Source of the DNA: Duganella sp. CF402 | GTDB taxonomy: Bacteria; Pseudomonadota; Gammaproteobacteria; Burkholderiales; Burkholderiaceae_D | Assembly: GCF_900109645.1 (NCBI RefSeq) | Contig: NZ_FOBG01000001.1 | Span: 2,075,766 to 2,139,765, forward strand | Direction: 5' to 3' | DNA: 64,000 nucleotides | Shown: one piece after another, positions 21,407-29,349 of the stretch | How the letters are laid out: each line of letters opens with the position of its first letter | Position numbering within the stretch: position 1 is the stretch's first letter | Made by a program: the position numbers and the translations under genes | Notes under the pieces: generated by a model | Seen by the model: the letters and a program-made list of their open reading frames with translations, nothing else | What the model was told of the DNA's origin: nothing | Databases searched by the model: none

Positions 21407-22675
21407 TCAGATGCCGCGGGTGTACTCGGTCACCCACTCGATAGCGGCCAGCTGGATGCTGTAGAGCTCGGCCGGCTTGAGGTCCAGCTGCTGCAGCATC
21501 TGCGCCAGCACCCGCCCGTCACGCCCGCGCTCGATGTGCTCGATCAGGCTCAACATCGCGCCATAGTCGCCGGCACGGTGCAGCAGTGCCGCCCTCACCT
21601 CGTCCAGCACGTTCACGCTTTCCAGCACTTCGCGCATGTGGATCGAGAACAGCGTGTCCATCAGCGACATCACGCCCACCGTAAAGCCGATATCGGCACC
21701 CACGCGCTGCCCCGGCTTACGGTGCTCGACCATCAATTCCATCGTCTTGCCGCGCGTGGTCGCCAGTTGCAGCAGCGGCGAGGTGAATTCCTGCGAGCCG
21801 CCATTCTTCACGTACAGCAGGATCTGCAGCCAGCGCCGCAACTGCCGGCGGCCCAGCACCATCAAGGCATGCCCTACCGAGTTGATGCGCTGGCGCGCGC
21901 CCACCGCCGGCGTATTCACCAGCCGCAGCAGGTTCAGCGTGATCAGCGCGTCATGCTTGACGCTGCGCTCGATCTCGGCGCTGCTGGCGTCGCGGTCTAG
22001 CAGTTCCAGCACATGCAGCACGCTCATTTGCGAGGGCGAGATCTTCTTGCCGCTCAGGATCACCGGCCGCGCGAAGTAGTAGCCCTGGAAGTATTCAAAG
22101 CCCAGCTCCATGCACTCCTGGAACTCCTCGGCGGTTTCCACCTTCTCCGCCAGCAGCTTTTGCTTGGGGTTCTTCAGCACCTTGGCCAGCGCCGGCAAGG
22201 TGCCGGGCTGCATGTCCTTGATGTCGACCTTGATCACATCGCACAGCGGCGTGAATTTCTGCACGTCTTCCGACTGCCCGATCACGTCGTCCAGCGCGAA
22301 CTTAAAGCCCGCCTGCTTGAGCTCGCCGATGCGCGCCAACACTTCCGGCGTGGCTTTTACGGTTTCCAGGATTTCAAGGATGACTTTGTCGTTCGGCAGG
22401 AAGCGGATGAAGTCGCTCATCAGCCCCACCGCGTCGACGTTGACGAAGGCCATCTGGTCGCCCACCACCTGCCCCAGTCCCAGCTCGGCGGCATTGGCGA
22501 TCACGGTGGCGGTGGCTTCGGCGTTGTCGGTGACATGGACGCCAGCCTGGGCGCCGGTGTCGCGGAAGAGAAGTTCATAGGCCACCAGCCGCTGTCCCCG
22601 ATTGAGGATGGGCTGGCGCGCCAGGAAAAAATTGTCTGCTAACTTAGATGATGCCGGAGGCGAGGCTAACATCAT
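21407..22675 (-). CDS. EAL/HDOD domain signalling protein (YuxH type)
   Basis: The 422-aa protein has an N-terminal EAL-like part (about residues 15-210) in which the EAL box reads YELLFRD and later motifs include FALDDVIG and DVIKVDI, followed by an HDOD domain (about 210-405). In this family the EAL part usually lacks some metal ligands, so phosphodiesterase activity is doubtful; it may sense cyclic di-GMP or act as a scaffold. GGGAG lies before the ATG. It is divergent from nothing and convergent with the methyltransferase. Confidence 0.85.
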   Translation of the reverse strand: MMLASPPASSKLADNFFLARQPILNRGQRLVAYELLFRDTGAQAGVHVTDNAEATATVIANAAELGLGQVVGDQMAFVNVDAVGLMSDFIRFLPNDKVILEILETVKATPEVLARIGELKQAGFKFALDDVIGQSEDVQKFTPLCDVIKVDIKDMQPGTLPALAKVLKNPKQKLLAEKVETAEEFQECMELGFEYFQGYYFARPVILSGKKISPSQMSVLHVLELLDRDASSAEIERSVKHDALITLNLLRLVNTPAVGARQRINSVGHALMVLGRRQLRRWLQILLYVKNGGSQEFTSPLLQLATTRGKTMELMVEHRKPGQRVGADIGFTVGVMSLMDTLFSIHMREVLESVNVLDEVRAALLHRAGDYGAMLSLIEHIERGRDGRVLAQMLQQLDLKPAELYSIQLAAIEWVTEYTRGI

Positions 22676-22720
22676 GGGACACTCCCATTGCCAATCTGCT
22701 TACCCCCAGCCTATACCCTA

Positions 22721-23680
22721 TTATGCACTCTTGACAATATTTTTCTGCCGAACTGGTGGGCGACGCTCGCCACTGTTGCGTCCAGCCGTCGCTTGGGTGC
22801 CGGTTTCCAGCGTAAAGCGGGCGCCGCTGTCCTCGCCCAGCGCTTTCACCAGCCACGGCATGACCTCTTTCAGCATCGGTTCCAGCGTGTATGGCGGGTT
22901 CAGGATGAACATGCCGCTGCTGTGCAGGCCGCCGATCCCGTCCGGCATCGGCTTCTTGATGGTCAGCACCACGTTCAGCCAGGTGGCGGCCGGCAGCTGC
23001 TTGAGCTTGTCGGCGAACTGGCGCGACTCCATGCGCTGCAGCAGCGGATACCAGACCGCGTAGGTGCCGGTCGGGAAGCGGCCCAGCGCTTCGGCCAGCA
23101 CGTCCTTGGTCTTTTTGTAGTCCTGCTTGTCCTCGTACGGCGGGTCGATCAGCACCAGCGCGCGGCGCGACGGCGGCGGCAGCAGCGCTTTCAACGCGGC
23201 GAAACCGTCGCCACGGGTGACCAGCACGCGCTTGCCGCGCACGGTGGAGCGGATGCCCTGCTGCGCCGCGTGCTCGTCGAGCTTGCGGAAGTTATCGGTG
23301 AGCAGCTTGGAATCGGCCGGATGCAGCTCGAACAGGCGCAGACGGTCCTGCTCGCGCGCCACCTTGTCGGCGATGAACGGCGAGCCCGGGTAGTAGCGCA
23401 TCTTGCCGCTCGGGTTCATGCCGCGGATCAGGTCGACGTATTCCTTGACCGGAGCCGGCATGTCCGTCAGCGCCCACAGCCGCCCGATGCCGGTGTCGTA
23501 CTCGGCGTTCTTGGACGCGAATGCGCCGTCCAGTTCGTAGACCCCGGCGCCCGAATGGGTGTCGATGTAGCTGTAGGCCACATCTTTCTGGTTGAGGTAC
23601 TGCAGCAACTGGATGGTCACGAAGTGCTTGAGCACGTCGGCATGGTTACCCGCGTGGAAGGCGTGGCGGTAAGAGAACAT
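22721..23680 (-). CDS. rlmJ: 23S rRNA (adenine(2030)-N6)-methyltransferase RlmJ
   Basis: The 319-aa protein begins MFSYRHAFHAGNHADVLKH, characteristic of RlmJ, with the SAM site YIDTHSGAGVY and catalytic motif IDPPYEDK (DPPY). It methylates A2030 of 23S rRNA. It carries a ~30-residue Arg/Pro-rich C-terminal tail beyond the usual family end. Confidence 0.95.
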   Translation of the reverse strand: MFSYRHAFHAGNHADVLKHFVTIQLLQYLNQKDVAYSYIDTHSGAGVYELDGAFASKNAEYDTGIGRLWALTDMPAPVKEYVDLIRGMNPSGKMRYYPGSPFIADKVAREQDRLRLFELHPADSKLLTDNFRKLDEHAAQQGIRSTVRGKRVLVTRGDGFAALKALLPPPSRRALVLIDPPYEDKQDYKKTKDVLAEALGRFPTGTYAVWYPLLQRMESRQFADKLKQLPAATWLNVVLTIKKPMPDGIGGLHSSGMFILNPPYTLEPMLKEVMPWLVKALGEDSGARFTLETGTQATAGRNSGERRPPVRQKNIVKSA

Positions 23681-23845
23681 AAGCTGGTGATCCTGAATGA
23701 TTCAATCCGACATTATCCCCCAGAACGCGCGCGCCATCAAAAAAGCCTCGATATCGTTTGCATCAAAGCGTGCTCATTTAGCGTGACTAAGATGGAACTG
23801 CCGCGTACGCATCCGCATGCGCGGCTTTCTTTCACGGAGGAGATC

Positions 23846-24103
23846 ATGGCTTTCAACAACGTAGGGCCGCTGACATTCCTGGCCCCTGGTCAAACCGCGT
23901 TCTGGAGCTACACCTACGGCGCCGATCACGGCACGCAGTTCGCTTCGGCCGATGTGAAAGCGCCCAACCAGGGTGCGGTCCACATGGCCGACCAGCAGCG
24001 CAAGCGCAAGGACAACAACGGCAACGCAACGTACTTCGTCAACATCCATAACCAGGGTGTCGGCGGCTGCTTCCACAATCTGCAAGGCGGAGGTATGTCA
24101 TGA
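23846..24103 (+). CDS. Small protein of unknown function, first of a two-gene unit
   Basis: Not assigned to a family. The 85-aa product (MAFNNVGPLTFLAPGQTAFW...) is rich in Asn, Gly and aromatic residues, has a single Cys near the end (GGCFHNLQGGG) and no signal peptide; the composition suggests a beta-sandwich. The ATG is preceded by a strong GGAGGAG. A leader hairpin (GCCGCG/CGCGGC, 23800-23825) lies just upstream of that site. The stop overlaps the next start by 4 bp. Confidence 0.7.
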   Translation: MAFNNVGPLTFLAPGQTAFWSYTYGADHGTQFASADVKAPNQGAVHMADQQRKRKDNNGNATYFVNIHNQGVGGCFHNLQGGGMS

Positions 24104-24336
24104 AGATGACCATCGTAACCGACGTGCACGGCAACGTGCTGGGCGCCGTCCAGGGGCATAGCCTGACGGAGAACAAGAATGGCGTGGAGGCGACCGTGTC
24201 GTTCTCGCCCGGCCACGCCACGCACATGATCGAAGTCGACGACGACCTGGCCACGGTCGACGACATCGATGAGTTCCAGCAGCGCCTGCGCCGTCATCTG
24301 CAGCAGCATAATCAGCAGCAGCAACTGCAGCCGTAA
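24100..24336 (+). CDS. Small protein of unknown function, second of a two-gene unit
   Basis: Not assigned to a family. The 78-aa product starts MKMTIVTDVHGNVLGAVQGH and reads like a small beta-rich domain (ATVSFSPGHATHMIEVDDDLA) with a helical Gln/His-rich tail (RRHLQQHNQQQQLQ). It overlaps the previous gene by ATGA, so the two are translationally coupled and probably form a complex; that is inference. A hairpin follows at 24343. Confidence 0.7.
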   Translation: MKMTIVTDVHGNVLGAVQGHSLTENKNGVEATVSFSPGHATHMIEVDDDLATVDDIDEFQQRLRRHLQQHNQQQQLQP

Positions 24337-24342
24337 ACGGCA

Positions 24343-24371
24343 AAGCGGCAGCGATTGTGTCGCTGCCGCTT
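24343..24371. terminator. Hairpin between convergent genes
   Basis: A perfect 12-bp stem AAGCGGCAGCGA/TCGCTGCCGCTT with a 5-base loop lies 7 bases after the small-gene pair and about 50 bases from the end of the isocitrate-lyase-like gene. The T-tract is poor on both sides, but the strength and position fit a bidirectional terminator. Confidence 0.65.
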
Positions 24372-24421
24372 CTAGTTGAGGCAGTTGTCTCCCGCCCCCG
24401 CTATCTCACTCCCTTTTACCG

Positions 24422-25498
24422 TTACGCCACGCTGAAACCTCGTTCAGCGGCGGCAAATTCTGCTTCCTGCAATTCGACAAAGGCCGGCATCTGGCGGCGC
24501 GCATAGCCGTAGGCCAGATTGAACATGCCGTAGTTCAGCGCGTGGTAGCCAGCCAGCGTGATGAACTGGAATTTATAGCCCATCGCGCCCAGTTCGGTCT
24601 GGAAGCGGGCGATGGTGGCATCGTCCAGGTTCTGCTTCCAGTTGAACGACGGCGAGCAGTTGTAGGCCAACAGCTTGCCCGGGAAACTGGCGTGCACCGC
24701 CTCGGCGAAGCGCTGCGCGAAGGCCAGGTCGGGCTTGGCGGTTTCGCACCAGACCAGATCGGCATGCGGCGCGTAGGCCAGCGCGCGGGCGATGGCTTGT
24801 TCCAGGCCGTTGCGTACCTTGTAATAGCCTTCCACCGTGCGTTCGCCGGTGCAGAATGGCTGGTCGTTCTCGTCCACGTCCGAACTCAGCAGGTCGGCCG
24901 CCGCCGCGTCGGTGCGCGCGATGAGCAAAGTCGGCACGCCCATCACGTCGGCCGCCATGCGCGCTGCGGTCAGGCGCTCCACCGCTTCGCGGGTCGGCAC
25001 CAGTACGCTCTTTTTTGACGCCGCCAGCTGGTCGCCGCAGTGCACGCCCGCCACGCCGGCGGCGATCATCTGCTGCATTTGCTCGGCCGGGGCATCGGCC
25101 ACGATGGGCGCGAAGTAATCGACATTCTGCTTGCACTGTGCCCACTGAGTCTGGTCGGCGCGCTGCAAGGCGCTGTTGATGCGCTGCACCGCCAGCGGCG
25201 CCGGTACCGTCTCGCCCGCCACCTGCCAGCCCGGCAGATAAATCGCTTTGAGACCAGCCTTGATTTGCTGCACGGCCTGGACGCCGGTCAGCGCGCCCAG
25301 CGCATTGACGAACGGCTCTTCGTTCAGCAAGCGCCACAGCTTGTCGGCGCCGCGCAGCGCCAGCGTGTGTTCAATCCTGAGCGAGCCGCGCAAGCCCACC
25401 ACCTCGGCCGCAGTGTAAGCACGGGTGACGCCCATCCAGCGCGGATTGGTGTCCCAGTCTTCCTGCAGTTCAGCGATTTGTTGCTCACGCGTTGCCAA
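24422..25498 (-). CDS. aceA: Isocitrate lyase homologue lacking active-site loops (probable pseudoenzyme)
   Basis: The 358-aa product aligns along its whole length with bacterial isocitrate lyase (about 430 aa): [58 protein letters not shown] and [14 protein letters not shown] are all kept. Active-site parts are gone in frame. The catalytic KKCGHMGGK-VLVPT reads KKSVLVPT (residues 162-169). The YPDQSLYP segment after GWQVA is missing (residue ~95). The GFGG metal-site loop after IVADA is missing (~136). FEDQ has become CGDQ (154-157). The C-terminus stops about 35 residues early at ERGFSVA. No frameshift or stop interrupts the frame. The start is a TTG with AGGAG seven bases upstream. Lyase activity is very unlikely; the role is unknown. 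Confidence 0.88.
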   Translation of the reverse strand: MATREQQIAELQEDWDTNPRWMGVTRAYTAAEVVGLRGSLRIEHTLALRGADKLWRLLNEEPFVNALGALTGVQAVQQIKAGLKAIYLPGWQVAGETVPAPLAVQRINSALQRADQTQWAQCKQNVDYFAPIVADAPAEQMQQMIAAGVAGVHCGDQLAASKKSVLVPTREAVERLTAARMAADVMGVPTLLIARTDAAAADLLSSDVDENDQPFCTGERTVEGYYKVRNGLEQAIARALAYAPHADLVWCETAKPDLAFAQRFAEAVHASFPGKLLAYNCSPSFNWKQNLDDATIARFQTELGAMGYKFQFITLAGYHALNYGMFNLAYGYARRQMPAFVELQEAEFAAAERGFSVA

Positions 25499-25591
25499 TG
25501 AATTTCTCCTGTTCGATGGAGAAATCATAGAGGGTCTTCTATAAGACAAACAAGCGGAGAAATCCGCCATTAAATCAAACGCTTAAAAACG

Positions 25592-25663
25592 GATTTCCAT
25601 GATACGAAACAATGTTTCTCAAAATGAAAGTGCTTTTAAGCGGTGATTTTCACATTACGAAAC
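25592..25663 (-). promoter_or_regulatory. Repeated operator-like motifs upstream of the isocitrate-lyase homologue
   Basis: Two 19-bp copies on the minus strand, GTTTCGTAATGTGAAAATC (25645-25663) and GTTTCGTATCATGGAAATC (25592-25610), agree at 15 of 19 positions and are spaced 53 bp apart (about five helical turns). Each contains a TTTC-N7/8-GAAA dyad. A further palindrome GAAAC-AAT-GTTTC lies at 25606-25618. The regulator is unknown. Confidence 0.5.
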
Positions 25664-26152
25664 GAGTTTTTGCTGTGCGATTAAGATGCCGTCGGCATCG
25701 GCATACAGCCAGTCGCCGGGATTGACCGCCACGCCGGCGATATGGACCCGCACATTGCGTTCGCCCACGCCCTTCTTGCTGCTTTTTTGCGGATGAGCGG
25801 CCAACGCGCGCACGCCGATATCGCAGGCGTTGATTTCATCGGTATCGCGGATGCAGCCATCCACCACGATGCCCGCCCAGCCATTGTCCTGCGCCAGCAG
25901 GCCCAGCTGGCCACCAACCAGCGCCCGGCGCAGGCTGCCGCCGCCGTCCACCACCAGTACATTGCCGTCGCCCGGTGTTTCCAGCGTCGAGCGCACCAGC
26001 GCGTTGTCCTCGTGCACTTTCAGCGTGACCACGCGGCCGGCAAAGCGCACGCGCTGGCCGTAGTGCTTGAAAACCGGCGGCAGCACGGCCAGGCGGCCGT
26101 CATCCAGCAGGTTGGCGTGGTCGTCGCATAAATCGGTGGTGGCAAAGCTCAT
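25655..26152 (-). CDS. rraA: RraA family protein (4-hydroxy-4-methyl-2-oxoglutarate aldolase / regulator of RNase E activity)
   Basis: The 165-aa protein has the family core [15 protein letters not shown] and the substrate/metal signature [17 protein letters not shown]. Members can act as HMG/oxaloacetate aldolases or inhibit RNase E; the GxxRD motif needed for aldolase chemistry is present. AGAGGA precedes the ATG. It lies upstream of the isocitrate-lyase homologue on the same strand, 156 bp away. Confidence 0.9.
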   Translation of the reverse strand: MSFATTDLCDDHANLLDDGRLAVLPPVFKHYGQRVRFAGRVVTLKVHEDNALVRSTLETPGDGNVLVVDGGGSLRRALVGGQLGLLAQDNGWAGIVVDGCIRDTDEINACDIGVRALAAHPQKSSKKGVGERNVRVHIAGVAVNPGDWLYADADGILIAQQKLVS

Positions 26153-26187
26153 CGCGGTCCTCTTGCATAGTTAAAATAATTTCAATT

Positions 26188-27420
26188 CTATGCGGTTTTC
26201 GGGATGGCGGCCATGCGGCTGTTATTGCCCACGCCCAGCGCGGTCAGGATCACCAAGGCCTGGAACAGGCCGATGACGACGAACACCCCCGCTGGATGAT
26301 GCGCGTCCATCACCAGGCCGAACAGCATGGCGCCCACGGCCAGCCCGCTGTCCAGTCCCGAGTACACCACGCCAAACACGCGGCCGGTGGCGTTGGCCGG
26401 GGCGGCGCTGCGGATCATCAAATCGCGCGACGGGCCGGAAACGCCGGTCACCAGGCCGATCAGGCCCATCAGCACAACTGCCATCCAGGCCGGCACCGCC
26501 GCCGCTGCGAGCACCAGCGCCAGCACCGCCGCCGTGCCGAACGCGATCATGATGATGCGGTCGTGGTTGCGGCTGCCCGCACCGAGGAAGCCGCCGTACA
26601 CCATGCCGGCCGCCGAGGCGAACATGAAGCAGGTGTAGGCCGAGGTGGCGGTCGCCAGCGACATGCCGTACAGGCTCACCAGACTGGTCGCGGCGAAGGT
26701 CTGGATACCGGCCAGCGCCACGGCGGAAATGAAGAAGAAAGCAAAGCACATCCACACCACCTTCAGCTTGAGGAAGCTGAAGGCGCTGGCGTCACCGGCC
26801 ACGCTCGCCGCAGCAGCGCTGCCCACCGGAATCGCCGCCGGTTCAGGCCGCAGCGCATGGCGGTTCCAGACCAGCAGCGCCAGCACCACCAGCGGCAGCG
26901 CGGCGGCGCTCAGCAGCGCGGTGCGCCAGTCGGTGCGGCCGGCCACGAAAGTCAGGAACAGCGGCGACAGCGCCCAGCCGATATTGCCGCTGATGCCATG
27001 CACCGAGAAACCATGCGCCAGCCGCGCCTTGGACACGCGCTGGTTGAGCAAGGTGTAGTCGGCCGGGTGGAATACGCAGTTGCCGCAACCGGCGATGAAT
27101 GCCCCCAGCATCAACTGCGCGTAGCTATGCGCGCTCGACAGCATCATCGCCGACACGCCCAGCAGCGCAATCCCGCTGCACAGCACGGCGCGCGCGCCCA
27201 GCCGGTCGACCACGAAACCAGCCATCGCCTGTCCCACGCCGGAGACCACGAAAAAGATCGTCATCAGCAAGCCCAGCTGCGAGTAGCTGAGGCCGAATTC
27301 CGGCTTCAGCCACGGAATCAGCGCCGCCAGGATCACGTGATAAAAATGCGAAGTACCATGCGCCAGCCCGACCAGCGTAATCACGCGGGCATCCTGGCGC
27401 AGCAAAGTGTTGTCGTTCAT
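26188..27420 (-). CDS. MFS transporter, fosmidomycin-resistance-like
   Basis: A 410-aa major facilitator protein with about 12 hydrophobic helices and two halves split near residue 200. GHGTSHFYHVILAALIP-type N-terminus (reads LAHGTSHFY), the A-loop DRLGAR and the FHPADY motif match the FSR-type exporters. The ATG is preceded by AGGAGAG. It is divergent from an AraC regulator 88 bp away that probably controls it. Substrate unknown. Confidence 0.87.
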   Translation of the reverse strand: MNDNTLLRQDARVITLVGLAHGTSHFYHVILAALIPWLKPEFGLSYSQLGLLMTIFFVVSGVGQAMAGFVVDRLGARAVLCSGIALLGVSAMMLSSAHSYAQLMLGAFIAGCGNCVFHPADYTLLNQRVSKARLAHGFSVHGISGNIGWALSPLFLTFVAGRTDWRTALLSAAALPLVVLALLVWNRHALRPEPAAIPVGSAAAASVAGDASAFSFLKLKVVWMCFAFFFISAVALAGIQTFAATSLVSLYGMSLATATSAYTCFMFASAAGMVYGGFLGAGSRNHDRIIMIAFGTAAVLALVLAAAAVPAWMAVVLMGLIGLVTGVSGPSRDLMIRSAAPANATGRVFGVVYSGLDSGLAVGAMLFGLVMDAHHPAGVFVVIGLFQALVILTALGVGNNSRMAAIPKTA

Positions 27421-27477
27421 GCTGCTCTCTCCTGTTATTTCCACAAGTTTAAGCAATTTGCCGCCGTCTGATTTAAG

Positions 27478-27498
27478 ATAGCAAGACAACTTCTATCG
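27478..27498. promoter_or_regulatory. Candidate operator in the first MFS/AraC divergent gap
   Basis: ATAGC (27478-27482) and CTATCG (27493-27498) form an inverted pair with 10 bp between them, in the intergenic region shared by the MFS gene and the AraC gene. The same half-sites occur in the second MFS/AraC gap at 58056-58087 with 21 bp between them. Confidence 0.35.
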
Positions 27499-27508
27499 CG
27501 TTTCCGCC

Positions 27509-28303
27509 ATGACCATTCCCATCGTCAACCATACCCGCTTCGACCGGGAGTGGGAGGCCCCCACCGCCGCACAGCCGATCATGATGGCCGGCCGCGACCT
27601 GCGCGCCAGCGCCGTGATGCAGCCGCACCACCACGCCTGGGGCCAGCTCACCTACGCCGTGCACGGCGTGATGCGGGTGGAAGCCAACAACAGCAGCTGG
27701 ATCGTGCCGCCGCAGCGCGCGGTATGGATTCCACCGGGCGTGGTCCACGGCACCACCGTACTGGAAGACACCCACCTGCGGCCGATGCGCGTGTATGCCG
27801 GCCGCGCGCCTTTCCCCGGCAACAGCTGCAAGGTGCTGGAACTATCCAGCCTGCTGCGCGAATTGCTGGCGGCGCTGGAAGCGCTCGACCGCCAGGGCGA
27901 GCCGCCCTCCTCGCCACGCGAACACCTGCTGATGGAAATGATCCTCGATGAAATCCCGCGCTGCGCCGAACATGCGCTGCGCGTGCCCCTGCCGAGCGAC
28001 AAGCGCCTGAAAACCCTGTGCGACGCCCTGATCGCCGATCCCGGCGCCGAGGTCACGCTGGCCGGCTGGGCCAGCCAGGTCGGCGCTTCCGAGCGCACCC
28101 TGGCGCGCCTGTTCGAGCGCGAGCTGGACATGAGTTTCAGCCACTGGCGCCAGCAGGTGCGGCTGGCGCACGCGGCGCCGCTGATCGCCGGCGGCATGCC
28201 GCTGTCACAGGTAGCGGCGCAGCTCGGCTACGCCAGCCAGTCGGCCTTTTCCGCCATGTTCCGCAAGACCTTCGGCTGCTCGCCGTCCAGCTTCTTTAAA
28301 TAA
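27509..28303 (+). CDS. AraC family transcriptional regulator (cupin + HTH)
   Basis: The 264-aa protein has an N-terminal cupin sensor (HHHAWGQLTYAVHGVMRV ... RAVWIPPGVVHG) and a C-terminal AraC double helix-turn-helix (about residues 165-260: LAGWASQVGASERTLARLFE and QVAAQLGYASQSAFSAMFRK). It is divergent from the MFS gene, so local regulation of the exporter is likely. It is clearly paralogous to the regulator at 58096-58905. Confidence 0.9.
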   Translation: MTIPIVNHTRFDREWEAPTAAQPIMMAGRDLRASAVMQPHHHAWGQLTYAVHGVMRVEANNSSWIVPPQRAVWIPPGVVHGTTVLEDTHLRPMRVYAGRAPFPGNSCKVLELSSLLRELLAALEALDRQGEPPSSPREHLLMEMILDEIPRCAEHALRVPLPSDKRLKTLCDALIADPGAEVTLAGWASQVGASERTLARLFERELDMSFSHWRQQVRLAHAAPLIAGGMPLSQVAAQLGYASQSAFSAMFRKTFGCSPSSFFK

Positions 28304-28412
28304 TAACAACCATGCTGGAAGGTCAAGTTTTCAATTTTTGTGCCGATAACGTTTGCTTGGAGAAAAGTACGGTACATTAGTGGAAACTCATCAATTAGAA
28401 ACTCGATATCGA

Positions 28413-29339
28413 ATGGCGGACCTGTCCCTCTTCTCGAACGAACAAATCGCAGCGCTGTTGTCTGCGCTGCCGGACCCCGCATTCATCCTGACGCGCAGCG
28501 GCCGCTACGCCGCCATCTTCGGCGGCACCGACAGCCGCTACTACCACGACGGCAGCAGCCTGGTCGGCAAGTACATCGCCGATGTGCTGAACGACGAAAA
28601 AACCGCCTGGTTCCTGGCCCAGATCAATATCGCGCTGGCCTCGCGCGGCTTGCACGTGGCCGAGTACCCGCTGGGCGCGGAAGACGTCAAGGGCGTGGGC
28701 GGCGCCGGACCGATCGAGCCGATCTGGTTTGAAGGCCGGGTGCAGCCACTGGGCTACCAGGTACTGGGCGAAGACGCAGTGCTGTGGGTGGCGAGCAATA
28801 TCACCGCCAGCAAGAAACTGGAAGCGCTGCTGCGCATGCAGAGCGAGACCGACGCCCTGACCGGCCTCGCCAACCGCCGCAAGCTGATGAACGGGCTGAC
28901 CGAGCATTTTGAACTGTTTGCGCGCTACAAGACGCCGACCTCGGTGCTGATTTTCGATATCGACCACTTCAAGGGCATCAACGACCAGTACGGCCATCTG
29001 GCTGGCGACAAGGCCATCAGCACCACCGCCGAGGTGTGCCGGCACGAGCTGCGCGCAGCCGACTTCCCGGCCCGCCTGGGCGGCGATGAATTCGTGGTGC
29101 TGATGCCGCACACCGCCAGCGCGCATGCGATGACGATTTCAGAACGACTGCGGATCAAGATTGCGGAAGGCTTGCAGGCGCTGGGCGCGCTCGGCAGCGG
29201 CGCCACCATCAGCGGCGGCCTGAGCGAGATGACGGCGGGCGACACCTCGTATGAAGATGTGCTGAAACGGGCGGATGACGCGTTGTACCGCGCAAAGCGC
29301 GACGGTCGCAACCGCATCATCCGCCACGAGGCGAGTTAA
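28413..29339 (+). CDS. PAS-GGDEF diguanylate cyclase
   Basis: Makes cyclic di-GMP. The 308-aa form has an N-terminal PAS-like sensor (residues ~5-130) and a GGDEF domain (TDALTGLANRRKLM to the end). The active site RLGGDEF is intact and an inhibitory RxxD site (RAAD) lies five residues before it. No membrane segment. The start is uncertain: the ATG chosen has no clear Shine-Dalgarno and an in-frame GTG at 28380 would add 11 residues. It ends 10 bp from the end of convergent clpB. Confidence 0.88.
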   Translation: MADLSLFSNEQIAALLSALPDPAFILTRSGRYAAIFGGTDSRYYHDGSSLVGKYIADVLNDEKTAWFLAQINIALASRGLHVAEYPLGAEDVKGVGGAGPIEPIWFEGRVQPLGYQVLGEDAVLWVASNITASKKLEALLRMQSETDALTGLANRRKLMNGLTEHFELFARYKTPTSVLIFDIDHFKGINDQYGHLAGDKAISTTAEVCRHELRAADFPARLGGDEFVVLMPHTASAHAMTISERLRIKIAEGLQALGALGSGATISGGLSEMTAGDTSYEDVLKRADDALYRAKRDGRNRIIRHEAS

Positions 29340-29349
29340 GGCCTGGCGC

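Noticed and set aside
24422..25498. Isocitrate-lyase homologue as 2-methylisocitrate lyase or a PEP mutase relative
   Set aside because: The remaining sequence follows isocitrate lyase throughout (N-terminal [20 protein letters not shown]); the shorter length is due to discrete deletions, not a different subfamily.
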